NCBI GenBank assembly: GCA_038881635.1
Contig: JAVZPJ010000003.1
Location: 1 to 64,000 of the forward strand
Direction of reading: 5' to 3'
Source of the DNA: Sulfolobales archaeon
GTDB taxonomy: Archaea > Thermoproteota > Thermoprotei_A > Sulfolobales > AG1
DNA: 64,000 bases
Shown: positions 54,654 to 63,982 of the stretch, piece by piece
Layout: each line of letters starts with the position of its first letter
Numbering within the stretch: the stretch's first letter is position 1
The notes under the pieces: generated by a model
Told to the model about the DNA's origin: nothing
The model's database searches: none
The model's input: only the letters and a program-made list of their open reading frames with translations
Made by a program: the position numbers and the translations under genes

Positions 54654-55078
54654 GAATCAGTCTTTCAAGGACATGTAAAGAGGTTGATATTATAACCAGA
54701 AAATATGCTGTCATCGACACAAGCATATTTCTTCTAATATATGAAGGCTATAGCATTCTTGATGGACTTAAAGAAGATATTGATGAAAAATATGATTGTG
54801 TAACTACAGATAGCGTCATAAGAGAGCTTCTTAGAACCTCTAGCGGTGGGAGAGAACTCATACTCGAGTATTTAGAAAAGATCTTTAGAGAATGCATCAT
54901 ATTATATGTCTCAGAGGATCTTGAGAGAGAAGAAGCAGATCATGATCTAATAAGAGTTTCTCTCAGGTTAAAAGCTTCTCTTATAACATTAGATAGAGAA
55001 CTGAAGAGAGAGGCTAGAAAGGCTGGCATTAATATCATAGCATATAAAGGCTCTGAAAAGAGAATCAAAATACCTTAA
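54650..55078 (+). CDS. PIN-domain protein (FCF1/VapC9-like)
   Basis: A 142-residue PIN nuclease: YAVIDTSIFLLIYEG (first Asp), an acidic middle (TTDSVIRELL), and HDLIRVSLRLKASLITLDRE with the remaining Asp residues. In many archaea a FCF1-like PIN gene follows aIF2-gamma, and a role in rRNA processing is proposed. It overlaps the aIF2-gamma stop as ATGA; the frame is open from 54620 but the longer version starts inside aIF2-gamma. Confidence 0.85.
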   Translation: MRISLSRTCKEVDIITRKYAVIDTSIFLLIYEGYSILDGLKEDIDEKYDCVTTDSVIRELLRTSSGGRELILEYLEKIFRECIILYVSEDLEREEADHDLIRVSLRLKASLITLDRELKREARKAGINIIAYKGSEKRIKIP

Positions 55079-55120
55079 AACAGGTATTGATAACTTATTA
55101 TTATAAGGGGGCGCTGAATA

Positions 55121-55555
55121 ATGAAGCTACAGATTGAGGTTGAAGTGAGATATACAGAGGATCAGGAGAAAGTTCTAAGAGCTATTAGAAATCTATTTGA
55201 TCTGGAAAAATACGAGCTTGTAGAGGAAGGTAGATATCCTAGGATCATAGCTTACTCAACTCATGTATCATCTCTGAAAAGATTTAGAGAAAGACTGTGG
55301 ATGCAGAGAATTCTAGATACTGCAAGAAGTATCATGATGAGAGGAGTAGAGGGTAGTAGAATAGAATTTATGCTACATAAGCAAGCTGCATATGCTAATA
55401 AGGTGAGCTTTGTAGAAAGCGATAAAGAAAGTAGCCTGGGAGCTGTTAGAGTTGTTATAGAAACAGAGAAACCTATGGAACTCATAGACTGGCTTGCACC
55501 AAAAACCTCTGAAGGTAGACCTCTATGGATTAAAGAGATGCCCGAAAACCTGTGA
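55121..55555 (+). CDS. UPF0201 family protein
   Basis: A 144-residue archaeal protein of the UPF0201/DUF54 family: IEVEVRYTEDQEKVLRAIRN, RERLWMQRILDTARSIM and HKQAAYANKVSF are its conserved blocks, resembling a divergent L5-like RNA-binding fold. Role unknown, possibly in RNA metabolism. ATG is preceded by AAGGGGGCG. It probably belongs to the aIF2-gamma/PIN operon. Confidence 0.85.
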   Translation: MKLQIEVEVRYTEDQEKVLRAIRNLFDLEKYELVEEGRYPRIIAYSTHVSSLKRFRERLWMQRILDTARSIMMRGVEGSRIEFMLHKQAAYANKVSFVESDKESSLGAVRVVIETEKPMELIDWLAPKTSEGRPLWIKEMPENL

Positions 55556-55563
55556 AGAAATCT

Positions 55564-56910
55564 CTATGATATGGTGACTCCTCTCATAGCTATATGAGGT
55601 GCTACCACTCTATCCAGTATTCTCAGCTCCTTACTAGAATGCAGAAATTCTTCTCCGAAGCCTTTATAGAAGTTTGTAGTCATAGTACCTCCTCTGAGAG
55701 GTCCTCTGATCTCTCCATTAGCTATTTCATATGCATGCGTTATAGTAGCCTGTACAAAGCCTGAAACAGGATTAGAAAGCCACTCACCTATTACTCTAAC
55801 AACATAGATCCCTCTGCTAACTTCTCTGATAAGATCCTCTAAACTCATATCTCCTCCTCTTAGCACCAGGACATTGTGAGAAGGTCTTGGAGATGAAGAT
55901 AGAGATCTCCATGCATTTCCTGTAGATCTAGTGTTCATAAGATTCGCATAGTATGAATCATAGAGGAAATTTCTCAGTAAACCTCTTTCAATCACATTGA
56001 TCATTCTAACAGCAACACCTTCGTCATCAAACTCTCTAGCGCCTATATACTCTCCTACTAATCCATTATCTTCGATCGAGATCTTCTCATTAAAGACCAT
56101 ACTACCTAATTTATTTGCTAGAGGAGATCTTCCTCTAAAAACATTCTCAGAACTAATAGCGGGAGAAAGCATTGTAGATATAATAGCACCACTAACCACC
56201 TGATCTAGTACCACAGTATACTTACCCGTCTCAGTTTTTCTGGCTTTCGTGAATTCTCTAGCCTTGCTACCTATGTTCTTTCCAAACTCTTGAAGATCTA
56301 GATCCTTTCTAATATCTCTTCCTATAATAAAATCTGAGAATGTTCCCGTACCTTGCTCTATATCAGCTCTAGCTAGAGCATACAAGCCGAAGCTGCTTTC
56401 AACTCTCTTCATAATATCGTTGAGATAACTGCTGAAGTATTGATACTCGATCATTGATAAGCTAATGCTACCACGAGTAACTCTAGCCTCTCTACAAGCT
56501 TCGCTGATCCCTTCTTTAATCTCCTTGTACATCATTTCTAATTCTCCGAATTCGATCTCTAGAATATTCTTATTATATACCACACCCGAGATGCTCCCTC
56601 TCCCGAAATCTTTATTCAAACCTTTCCAATTAGGATCCTCTGGAGAGTTTTTGGCGATAGATATGACTTTCTCAATTGCTTTTTCAACACCTTCTTCCGA
56701 GAGATCCTCTACACCAATCACTCCAATCCTTTTGCCTATGATAGCTCTCATGCTTAGAGATATTTTATCTATGTCGGTAGCCTCACCAGGTTCTTCTGAG
56801 AAAGAGAACCTCTTCCTCCTACTTCTCCACATAGAAACCTCTGCTTCCGAAGCACCTGCACTCTCTAATTTTCTCAGTATTCTTATGAGATCTATCTCCA
56901 TCTCATACAC
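55564..56910 (-). CDS. pmbA: TldE/PmbA-type subunit
   Basis: A 448-residue member of the TldD/PmbA family without the HExxxH motif, so it is the regulatory TldE/PmbA partner. Conserved are SLSMRAIIGKRIGVIGVEDL, the FGKNIGSKAREFTKARKTET region and NPVSGFVQATITHAYEIANG. TldD/TldE form a heterodimeric protease that trims peptides and modified peptides. It overlaps TldD by eight bases. Confidence 0.92.
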   Translation of the reverse strand: MYEMEIDLIRILRKLESAGASEAEVSMWRSRRKRFSFSEEPGEATDIDKISLSMRAIIGKRIGVIGVEDLSEEGVEKAIEKVISIAKNSPEDPNWKGLNKDFGRGSISGVVYNKNILEIEFGELEMMYKEIKEGISEACREARVTRGSISLSMIEYQYFSSYLNDIMKRVESSFGLYALARADIEQGTGTFSDFIIGRDIRKDLDLQEFGKNIGSKAREFTKARKTETGKYTVVLDQVVSGAIISTMLSPAISSENVFRGRSPLANKLGSMVFNEKISIEDNGLVGEYIGAREFDDEGVAVRMINVIERGLLRNFLYDSYYANLMNTRSTGNAWRSLSSSPRPSHNVLVLRGGDMSLEDLIREVSRGIYVVRVIGEWLSNPVSGFVQATITHAYEIANGEIRGPLRGGTMTTNFYKGFGEEFLHSSKELRILDRVVAPHIAMRGVTIS

Positions 56911-58303
56911 CTCCTACAAGAACTGATGCTATTCTAACATGAGGTCCTCCATGTCCTACACGCACTAATTGACCCTCCTTCCCGCACCCCCCGAAAACTG
57001 ATGTCTTAATCTTAAGATCTCTACCAATAGCTTCAACACCTTTTAAAGTTTCCAGTATGAACCCTGAGATAATAGTAGATCTTACAAGTCCTATAATCTC
57101 GCCATTTCTAATCTCATATGACGGTCCTACAGAGAAGGTGAAAGTTCCAGCTCCTGTATCAACCTGACCTCCGCCAGCTCCTCTGCCGAGAAGATAATAA
57201 CCTTCTTTAATATCTTCAAACAACTCTTCGAACGAGTGATCTCCAGGCTTCATGTAGAGATTTGTCTGTCTCACTATAGGTATGTTCTCAAAATCCTGAG
57301 CCCTTCCATTTCCTGTGACTTCCATTTCAAGTTCTGACGCTGAGATCATATGAGTGAGAAATCTTCTTAGAATTCCCTCCTCAACGATCACTGTAGAAGT
57401 CTTTTTATTTCCTTCATCATCATATGGAACGAAGAAACCTCCCTCAACAAGACCGTCATCTACTATAGAGACATTCTCGGAGGCTATTCTCTCTCCTATT
57501 CTATTCTTAAGTATGGAAGTTCCCGATGCCACCAGGTCTCCTTCTGAAGCATGTCCAAAAGCTTCGTGAAGTATTAATCCTATCAGATCAGGATCTGACA
57601 CAATTTTAAATCTTCCCGCCTTAGGCATTGGCGCTTTAACAGCTTTAACCGCGAGATCGCTTAGCTCTCTTGTGAAAACACTCCAGTCAATGCTAGCTAT
57701 AAACTCCCAGCCTGCAACTCTGGACATAGAATCATAAACTCTCTCTCTAGCATCATTCTCCTGAGCTATACTCATATGTGAGAATCCTGAGAGAATGCTT
57801 AAAACCTCGACCTCTGCACCATCAAGTGATACTATTATTCTTCTATCTCTCTGAAGTCCGAGCCTTGAAACAGCAGACCTGATTCCTTGAATCATAGAGT
57901 TTTTATTAGCCTCAACAACTAGTTTAGTCTTCTCCTCTAAAGGTACTTCGAACGGATCCTCTTTATACTGTGAAGAGACTCTATCTTTATAAACCTTCCT
58001 CTGAGAAAACTTCTTCGAGCTCTCAATACTTCTAGCAATAGCATAAGCTCTATCAATACTTTTAAAAAGATCCTCCTTAGTTAAAGAGTTCGTAGAAGAG
58101 AATCCTATAGATCCTTTATAAAAAATTCTAACTCCAATACCTCTTCTAGAGACAGTAGAATACTCTCTAATAGAACCATCTTCAGCTACTACAGTCTCAT
58201 ATGAGTATTCTTGATATCTCAGATCCCCGAAATGAACGCCCAGTCTCTCCATATATGATAGTCCTTGTAGAAGCAGGTCTCGAGGGTCATACACGGAAGC
58301 CAC
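56903..58303 (-). CDS. tldD: TldD-type zinc metallopeptidase subunit
   Basis: A 466-residue catalytic subunit with HEAFGHASEGD (HExxxH plus Asp, about residues 244-254), DDEGNKKTSTVIVEEG, a GRAQDFENIPIVR segment and the C-terminal CGKEGQLVRVGHGGPH. It is the first gene of the pair and acts with TldE. Broad peptidase activity is known for archaeal TldD/E; the in vivo target here is unknown. Confidence 0.94.
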   Translation of the reverse strand: MASVYDPRDLLLQGLSYMERLGVHFGDLRYQEYSYETVVAEDGSIREYSTVSRRGIGVRIFYKGSIGFSSTNSLTKEDLFKSIDRAYAIARSIESSKKFSQRKVYKDRVSSQYKEDPFEVPLEEKTKLVVEANKNSMIQGIRSAVSRLGLQRDRRIIVSLDGAEVEVLSILSGFSHMSIAQENDARERVYDSMSRVAGWEFIASIDWSVFTRELSDLAVKAVKAPMPKAGRFKIVSDPDLIGLILHEAFGHASEGDLVASGTSILKNRIGERIASENVSIVDDGLVEGGFFVPYDDEGNKKTSTVIVEEGILRRFLTHMISASELEMEVTGNGRAQDFENIPIVRQTNLYMKPGDHSFEELFEDIKEGYYLLGRGAGGGQVDTGAGTFTFSVGPSYEIRNGEIIGLVRSTIISGFILETLKGVEAIGRDLKIKTSVFGGCGKEGQLVRVGHGGPHVRIASVLVGGV

Positions 58304-58441
58304 CTTTGAAGTTACCTTAATAAAGCTAATATTTTCTCTAAATTCTCATGACCCTCCACAGCTGATCATTAAAATACCATGTTTCAACCTCAATAGATTT
58401 ATTAGCCATAGAATGAGAAGCGTTAGATATAGGAGGTCTCG

Positions 58442-59191
58442 ATGTCAACCTTTCTACCGGTAAGAATCCGAAGCGGTCGTATGAATGGTTTAAGAGGGTT
58501 CTACTCTGTATTCTCAGAAGAGGAAAGCATAGATCAAGAGATTAAGAGAATTAAGAATCGCTACATCTACGAGAGAATAGATCCTGAGATAAACTTCATA
58601 TTCTATGATAAAGAACCAGTTCCAGGAATAGATCTCGAGAGAATGATCGTTAAATGGGAAGGTTTTCTAGATGTGAGAAGAAGAGGTATCTATAGATTCT
58701 TTCTACTAGCTGATGATGGTGCAAGGCTTTACCTAGATCGAGAACTTATAGTAGATGCCTGGGAAAATAGATCTCTAGATAGAATCTATTCTAGAGATAT
58801 GAAGCTAGAGAGAGATGTATATAGAATAGAGCTAGAGTATTATAACACAGGCGTGTTCGGAAAAATAGAACTTGGATGGAGAAGAGAGGGAGGGGTGGAT
58901 GAGATAATACCCTCAAGAAACCTCTTCACATACTCCGCCAGCTCGATAATAATAACAAATCCTCCCAAGAATTCTAGAATAAAGCTGATATATAATGGAT
59001 TCGTTAGAGAAGCTTTTATAAAAGGAGGAATAGCCTTAATACCGGTTTACGACATAGCAGACGGAAGAGATGGTGAGGGGAGAATCCTTCTCTTCAATGA
59101 TAGAGAGGAAATAATATACACAAGCCCCATCATAGAAGACATGTCTCCTGGTGATATATACTCTTTAGAGAGCATACCTCAACAGCTATAG
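58442..59191 (+). CDS. PA14-domain protein without signal peptide
   Basis: A 249-residue protein whose central part (residues about 60-165) is a PA14-like beta barrel: VKWEGFLDVRRRGIYRFFLL, ADDGARLYLDRELIVDAW and YRIELEYYNTGVFGKIELGW. A smaller beta-rich C-terminal domain follows. PA14 domains bind carbohydrate and are usually extracellular, yet no signal peptide or transmembrane segment is present. The ATG is preceded by GGAGGT, an unusually strong SD for this genome. It is transcribed alone, divergent from tldD. Ligand unknown. Confidence 0.8.
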   Translation: MSTFLPVRIRSGRMNGLRGFYSVFSEEESIDQEIKRIKNRYIYERIDPEINFIFYDKEPVPGIDLERMIVKWEGFLDVRRRGIYRFFLLADDGARLYLDRELIVDAWENRSLDRIYSRDMKLERDVYRIELEYYNTGVFGKIELGWRREGGVDEIIPSRNLFTYSASSIIITNPPKNSRIKLIYNGFVREAFIKGGIALIPVYDIADGRDGEGRILLFNDREEIIYTSPIIEDMSPGDIYSLESIPQQL

Positions 59192-59285
59192 AGGCTCTGC
59201 AAGAATAGAGGATTGAGAGATCTCTAGGCTTAGAAGATCCTCTGAGAAATAAGATTTATGCTGAAATCTGAGAAGCTTCATATAT

Positions 59286-59783
59286 TTAAAGCTCTCGAGC
59301 CATAAGATAGGCGTCCTCACCATCTCTATAGTATCTTGGTATGATTCTTACTACTTTAAAGCCTAGCTTTCTATAGAGTTCTATAGCGGGCGTATTACTT
59401 ACTCTAACCTCTAAAATCACTTCTTCAGCTTTATAAAGTTCTTTCATTCTTCTCATACCCTCTATCATTAGAGCCTTTCCTATACCTCTTCTCCGGTACT
59501 CAGGAAGAACTGCTATACTTATCACATGCCCCCTCCTCACATAATCTCTCTTGAAGAAACCCTCATCAATTTCAATTCTATTCATCATATATCCTACAAT
59601 CTTTCCATTGATCTCAGCTACTAGGAATATATCTCTCCACTCTGATGCTATCTCTTGCCAGAAATACTCTGGATAATGTTCGGGTAGTGTAACCATGTTT
59701 ATACTGATCACCTCTTTGAGATCTGAAAGACTGTTAATACTTCTAATAAGAAATAATGCATCATCTTTCAAACCACACACCAT
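59286..59783 (-). CDS. rimI: RimI-like N-terminal acetyltransferase
   Basis: A 165-residue GNAT enzyme with the acetyl-CoA loop VLPEYRRRGIGKALMIEG and the closing IELYRKLGFKVVRIIPRYY segment typical of archaeal RimI/Ard1 N-terminal acetyltransferases. It acetylates protein N-termini with broad specificity in Sulfolobus. The N-terminal NMVTLPEHYPEYFWQEI block matches this group. Confidence 0.88.
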   Translation of the reverse strand: MVCGLKDDALFLIRSINSLSDLKEVISINMVTLPEHYPEYFWQEIASEWRDIFLVAEINGKIVGYMMNRIEIDEGFFKRDYVRRGHVISIAVLPEYRRRGIGKALMIEGMRRMKELYKAEEVILEVRVSNTPAIELYRKLGFKVVRIIPRYYRDGEDAYLMAREL

Positions 59784-59832
59784 AATCTGATATTAGGTTG
59801 AATCCCTATTTTAATGATTAAGGAGATAAAGT

Positions 59833-60744
59833 ATGAGACCTTCTCCATCGGTGAGTTTGAGAGATCTTATCAGAACCGAGGATGTGATACCTGTTCCAGG
59901 AGTATACGCGCCCTCAGTAGCGATACTAGCTGAAAGACTAGGCTTCAAGGCTGTATACTTAAGTGGAGCAGCTTTAACAGGTCTTCTGGGTATGCCGGAT
60001 CTTGGTGTTATAACATTAAGTGAAGTAGCAATGTTTACAAGATATATATCTCAGAAGATCTCTATACCTCTCATAGTCGATGCAGACACAGGATTTGGAG
60101 AAGCTATAAATGTGGCTAGAACCGTTAGAGAACTTGAAGATGCAGGAGCTTCAGCGGTTCAAATAGAAGATCAGGTTCTTCCAAAGAAATGCGGTCATCT
60201 AACTGGAAAAGATGTTGTTCCAATAGATGAAATGGTTAAAAAGATTATAATGGCTGTAGAGAGTAGGAGAAACAGCGATTTTCTAATCATAGCTAGAACC
60301 GATGCAAGATCTGTTGAAGGCTTGGAAAAAGCTATTGAGAGAGCTAACATATACGTGGAAGCTGGTGCTGACATAATTTTTCCAGAAGCTCTTGAATCAG
60401 TAGAGGAGTTCAAGATATTTGCAGAGAGAGTTAAAGCACCTTTAATGGCTAATATGACTGAATTCGGTAGATCTCCTCTTCTCTCAGTTAAAGAACTAAA
60501 AGATCTAGGATATAAGATAGTCTTATTCCCCGTCACAACATTCAGAGCTTCTATGAAAGCTTCAGAACTAATACTGAGAAAAATCCTTGAGAAAGGTACT
60601 CAGAGAGAGGATCTAGATCTTCTAATGCCCAGATCCGAATTTTACCAGCTTATAAACTACTACTCCTATGAGTATAAAGATAAAGAAGTCGATAAAAAAG
60701 CAAGAGAGCTTCTAATTAGAAGGAAAACATTTCAAAAACCATAG
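59833..60744 (+). CDS. prpB: methylisocitrate lyase (isocitrate lyase/PEP mutase family)
   Basis: A 303-residue PrpB-type lyase with VPGVYAPSVAILAERLGFKA, PLIVDADTGFGEAINVART (metal-binding Asp residues), the loop KKCGHLTGKDVVP and RTDARSVEGLEKAIERAN. The KKCGH motif separates isocitrate and methylisocitrate lyases from PEP mutases. No citrate-synthase-like or dehydratase gene of the methylcitrate cycle is adjacent, so the choice of substrate is inference. Confidence 0.88.
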   Translation: MRPSPSVSLRDLIRTEDVIPVPGVYAPSVAILAERLGFKAVYLSGAALTGLLGMPDLGVITLSEVAMFTRYISQKISIPLIVDADTGFGEAINVARTVRELEDAGASAVQIEDQVLPKKCGHLTGKDVVPIDEMVKKIIMAVESRRNSDFLIIARTDARSVEGLEKAIERANIYVEAGADIIFPEALESVEEFKIFAERVKAPLMANMTEFGRSPLLSVKELKDLGYKIVLFPVTTFRASMKASELILRKILEKGTQREDLDLLMPRSEFYQLINYYSYEYKDKEVDKKARELLIRRKTFQKP

Positions 60745-60858
60745 AACTATGAAGATCAGCGATGCAAGGCCTTTCCTCATAAATCGGCTCCCGGATTCCT
60801 CCTCATCTCAAATTTAAGATAACAATAACGGCTAAAAAATAACTTATTTTAAAATTCT

Positions 60859-61620
60859 CTAGCTTTCTGATTGTTCTTCTCCTTCTTCAACCATGAAAGG
60901 ACTTGATATAGGAGCTGCTTTAACTCTTCCTCTCAAAGTATTTATAACGTTCAAAGCCTCATTCTCTGAAACAAATCTCACAATAGAAGATGGCGATGCG
61001 CTTCTAATGCTCTCAGCAGATCTTATGATCTCGCTGAAGACCTCCTCAGGCTTCTTTTCATCTAGTTTAACTCTAACTTTCTCAAATACTATAGGATTAG
61101 GATATATAAGAGCTCCCCTCTTCACATAAATCTCATTATCAAGTACCGTAGCCATGATAGCTCCCGCCTCACTCTCACCAAGTTTTATCATATACACTAC
61201 ATCTTCATCTTCCGTCCTGCCTAGCTCTTCGAATCTATATGCTACTCCAACTGCTAGAGCTTCTTTCCATGCTGATCTAAGCCTATCAACATGCTGGTTA
61301 ACTTCTTCTTGAGGTATTCTTCTAAATGCTTCTACTGTGAGAGTCTCAGGTTTCCATTCTATCGAGTTATCTTTAATAACATAGTTGATTCTGATCCTAA
61401 CAAGATCGGTTTTACCCATTTTAAGATCCTCTACAATGAGCTTGTACAAAGCACTATTGAGTTGAGCTATATCTCTAGGCACCTGCTCTCTTAAGACTTT
61501 ATTCTCTCTAATAAGATCCTTAAGCTGAGCATATACTGTTCTCCTTATCTTATCAGCATAAGTAGCAGCCCACACATAGCCTGTACTAAGACGCCTCTCT
61601 TGAGCTTCCCCGGAACTCAT
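60859..61620 (-). CDS. DUF2258-like crenarchaeal protein
   Basis: A 253-residue soluble protein starting with LSTGYVWAATYADKIRRTVY, a pattern I associate with the crenarchaeal DUF2258 family, and ending in an acidic tail (VEEGEEQSES). It is mixed alpha/beta with no catalytic motif seen. Function unknown. Confidence 0.7.
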   Translation of the reverse strand: MSSGEAQERRLSTGYVWAATYADKIRRTVYAQLKDLIRENKVLREQVPRDIAQLNSALYKLIVEDLKMGKTDLVRIRINYVIKDNSIEWKPETLTVEAFRRIPQEEVNQHVDRLRSAWKEALAVGVAYRFEELGRTEDEDVVYMIKLGESEAGAIMATVLDNEIYVKRGALIYPNPIVFEKVRVKLDEKKPEEVFSEIIRSAESIRSASPSSIVRFVSENEALNVINTLRGRVKAAPISSPFMVEEGEEQSES

Positions 61621-61960
61621 GCTAACTATTCCTCCAATAATATTTTATAATGTTTAAAAATATATTTTGCAAGACAGTTGCTCGGACTTATTCTACAAAA
61701 TTATAATCCGAAGATACTTCAGCTAATAAACAGGGGAGCGAAATAATATTCTAAGATAATTAGATCTTTTCTTCCATTTAAATTCATATCCTACCCTACC
61801 TTACATAGCATCTTAAGGACAACTCTAATGCTACTCCAATATACATTCATCCCACTTCTTCCTAGCATTAGAATAGTATAGAGAGAAAGCTTTAGCTACT
61901 AATACTGTGAGAGCTTATAAGCTTACAATGATATTATCTAAGGTCGATAGGTGTCTAGAT
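61621..61960. other. intergenic before superoxide dismutase
   Basis: About 340 bases, AT-rich. The upstream end holds the promoter of the minus-strand gene (TTTATAATGTTTAAAAATATA near 61645-61668). No gene is seen; a plus-strand frame from 61907 only extends the SOD N-terminus. Confidence 0.4.
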
Positions 61961-62593
61961 ATGAAGAGATATGAACTACCTCAACTTCCATATAACTACA
62001 ACGCCTTAGAACCATACATTATTGAAGAGATAATGAGAGTACATCATCAGAAGCATCATCAAGGCTATGTAAACGGTGCCAATGCAGCCCTAGAAAAACT
62101 CGAGAAACATCTCAGAGGAGAAGCCCAGATAGATGTAAGAGCAGTCTTAAGAGACCTCTCGTTCAACCACGGAGGACACATTCTACATACGATCTTCTGG
62201 CCCAACATGGCTCCCCCCGGAAAAGGTGGAGGAACTCCCGGCGGTAGAATCGCTGACGCTATAAATAACGTGTTTGGATCATTTAACAAGTTTAAAGATT
62301 TATTCTCCACAGCAGCTAAGAACGTTGAGGGTGTGGGGTGGGGAGTTCTAGGATATGATGTACTAAGCGAAGAGTTAAGGATCTATCAGATCGAGAAGCA
62401 TAATCTTCTTCAAACAGCTGGGATAATACCACTCCTGGTCATAGATGTATGGGAACACGCATACTATCTCCAATATAAGAATGATAGAGGATCCTATGTG
62501 GATAACTGGTGGAATGTAGTTAACTGGGATGATGTTGAACGAAGATATAATGCGGCTCTGAATAAAGGTAGAGAGGCTTATCTACTGATCTAA
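61961..62593 (+). CDS. sod: Fe/Mn superoxide dismutase
   Basis: Metal ligands are seen in RVHHQKHHQGYVNGAN (His), NHGGHILHTIFWPNM (His) and VIDVWEHAYYLQYKN (Asp and His). The protein removes superoxide. The frame opens at 61907, but ATG 61961, with AGGTG about eight bases upstream, starts at the family-typical KRYELPQLPYNYNALEP, so I chose it (210 residues). Its presence suggests exposure to oxygen. Confidence 0.94.
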   Translation: MKRYELPQLPYNYNALEPYIIEEIMRVHHQKHHQGYVNGANAALEKLEKHLRGEAQIDVRAVLRDLSFNHGGHILHTIFWPNMAPPGKGGGTPGGRIADAINNVFGSFNKFKDLFSTAAKNVEGVGWGVLGYDVLSEELRIYQIEKHNLLQTAGIIPLLVIDVWEHAYYLQYKNDRGSYVDNWWNVVNWDDVERRYNAALNKGREAYLLI

Positions 62594-62652
62594 GAAATTT
62601 AAAAAGAACATTTTTTAGCTTACATCTACATATCATTATAAAGGTGGCGTGA

Positions 62653-63090
62653 TTGAATGATAATGACGAGTATAAAGGCTATCTCGATAAGATTGTATCA
62701 GAGATCTATAATAGGATTCTTAAGAGTGGTGAAGAGAATATTATAGAGATCACTGGTATGGAGAGCTTTACTAAGTTTATATCGTCAGGCTCCTCAGTAA
62801 TAGTCTTCTACAATCCAAACTGCCCCGTATGCAAGAGATTTATGCCTGTATACGAGGAATATGTGGCATCTAAGAGATCTTCTAATAACTCTGTTAAGTA
62901 TGGAAAGATCAATACGACCAAGAAGGATAACATTATAATTAGCATAATATATGGTGTCTACGCAGTGCCTACCATAGCTTTATTCAGAGATGGTAAGATT
63001 ATAGCAAGACATGAAGGATATATGAACAGAGAGGAATTAGAAGAATTTATAGATAAAGAGCTCTATGCAAATCAAGATAATCATGAATAG
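62653..63090 (+). CDS. thioredoxin-like protein
   Basis: A 145-residue protein with a 45-residue N-terminal extension and a thioredoxin fold: VIVFYNPNCPVCKRFMPVYE (redox CPVC), GVYAVPTIALFRDGKII with the cis-proline, and a C-terminal helix. It probably reduces disulfides or serves as an electron donor; being next to sod suggests a role in oxidative defence. TTG start with GGTGGCGTGA upstream. Confidence 0.9.
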   Translation: MNDNDEYKGYLDKIVSEIYNRILKSGEENIIEITGMESFTKFISSGSSVIVFYNPNCPVCKRFMPVYEEYVASKRSSNNSVKYGKINTTKKDNIIISIIYGVYAVPTIALFRDGKIIARHEGYMNREELEEFIDKELYANQDNHE

Positions 63091-63105
63091 CTTCTCAACT
63101 ATCAT

Positions 63106-63732
63106 CTAACCCTCCTTCTTCCCCTCCAGCCTAGACTTAGAAAAACTCTGCCTTCCTATGATTCCTTTCTCAAGAAGCATTCTAATACTCTTCTTAAGAA
63201 CTCTTCTAACAAGATATCTCTTTCCAATATCTCCATATAATTTGAGTGCAACGGCTCTTATACTTCCCAGATCTATGAGAAGATTCAGGATCTTCTTATC
63301 CTCCTCACTTAGCTCTTCCGCCAAATATTTAAGTGAGATCCTTGCTATATCAGAGGGTTTTAATCCTAGGTAGGGTTTTTCTATGTCAAGAGAATCTAAT
63401 CTCTCGAGTACTCTAAATCTTATAATAGTTATGATACTATCGTTTCTAAGCCTTTTCCCATAGATCCTTTTCAATTCTCTTATAAGCTCCTCTAGACTGT
63501 TGTATCCTTCTTTCTGAGCATCCTCAATACTCAGATCCTTTAATCTCTTATGAATAACCTCTTCAATGTAAGCTTTAGCAATAGGAGCACCGCCGCTGTG
63601 TATGATCACTATCTTCTTCTTAGGAACTATATAACCTAGGCGAATTGTACTCTTCTTCTTATTACTTATAACCATGCTAGCATACTCTTTTCTAAGCATT
63701 ATGTGAGAACCTAGAAACTTGATCCCTTTCAA
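63106..63732 (-). CDS. ASCH-domain protein with C-terminal helical domain
   Basis: A 208-residue protein. Residues 1-105 form an ASCH domain (FLGSHIMLRKEYASMVISNK, KKSTIRLGYIVPKKKIVIIH, EDAQKEGYNSLEELIRELKR), an RNA-binding fold related to PUA. Residues about 120-208 are helical and basic, with a winged-helix-like pattern (GSIRAVALKLYGDIGKRYLV, RRVLKKSIRMLLEKGIIG), possibly DNA or RNA binding. This fusion is not one I recognise. Probably follows the small gene at 63770 on one transcript. Confidence 0.75.
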   Translation of the reverse strand: MKGIKFLGSHIMLRKEYASMVISNKKKSTIRLGYIVPKKKIVIIHSGGAPIAKAYIEEVIHKRLKDLSIEDAQKEGYNSLEELIRELKRIYGKRLRNDSIITIIRFRVLERLDSLDIEKPYLGLKPSDIARISLKYLAEELSEEDKKILNLLIDLGSIRAVALKLYGDIGKRYLVRRVLKKSIRMLLEKGIIGRQSFSKSRLEGKKEG

Positions 63733-63769
63733 CTATCTGAAACCTCTAAACTCTTTATTTCTTCCCTCT

Positions 63770-63982
63770 CTAGATCTCATAGTACTGTAGTTGCTCTAGA
63801 ACATATTTTCTTATTTCAATAGGCTTAGGAAGATTCATCTCGATCTTCCCACTACTCATGTATTTTACTAGAAGAGGTTTAGGAGATTTATTATCCGGAC
63901 ATTTAGGAGGCTCTTGAGCCCATGGTACCATGATATTCTTCAAAGGATTCAGACACCTATACACCTGTTTAGCTCCTGGCAT
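63770..63982 (-). CDS. unknown 70-residue protein
   Basis: ATG start with GAGAGGTAAG just upstream. The protein is rich in Pro and Lys and has two cysteines ([24 protein letters not shown]), with a helical end. Natural composition and a good SD support a real gene. No family recognised. It lies 37 bases before the ASCH gene. Confidence 0.6.
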   Translation of the reverse strand: MPGAKQVYRCLNPLKNIMVPWAQEPPKCPDNKSPKPLLVKYMSSGKIEMNLPKPIEIRKYVLEQLQYYEI

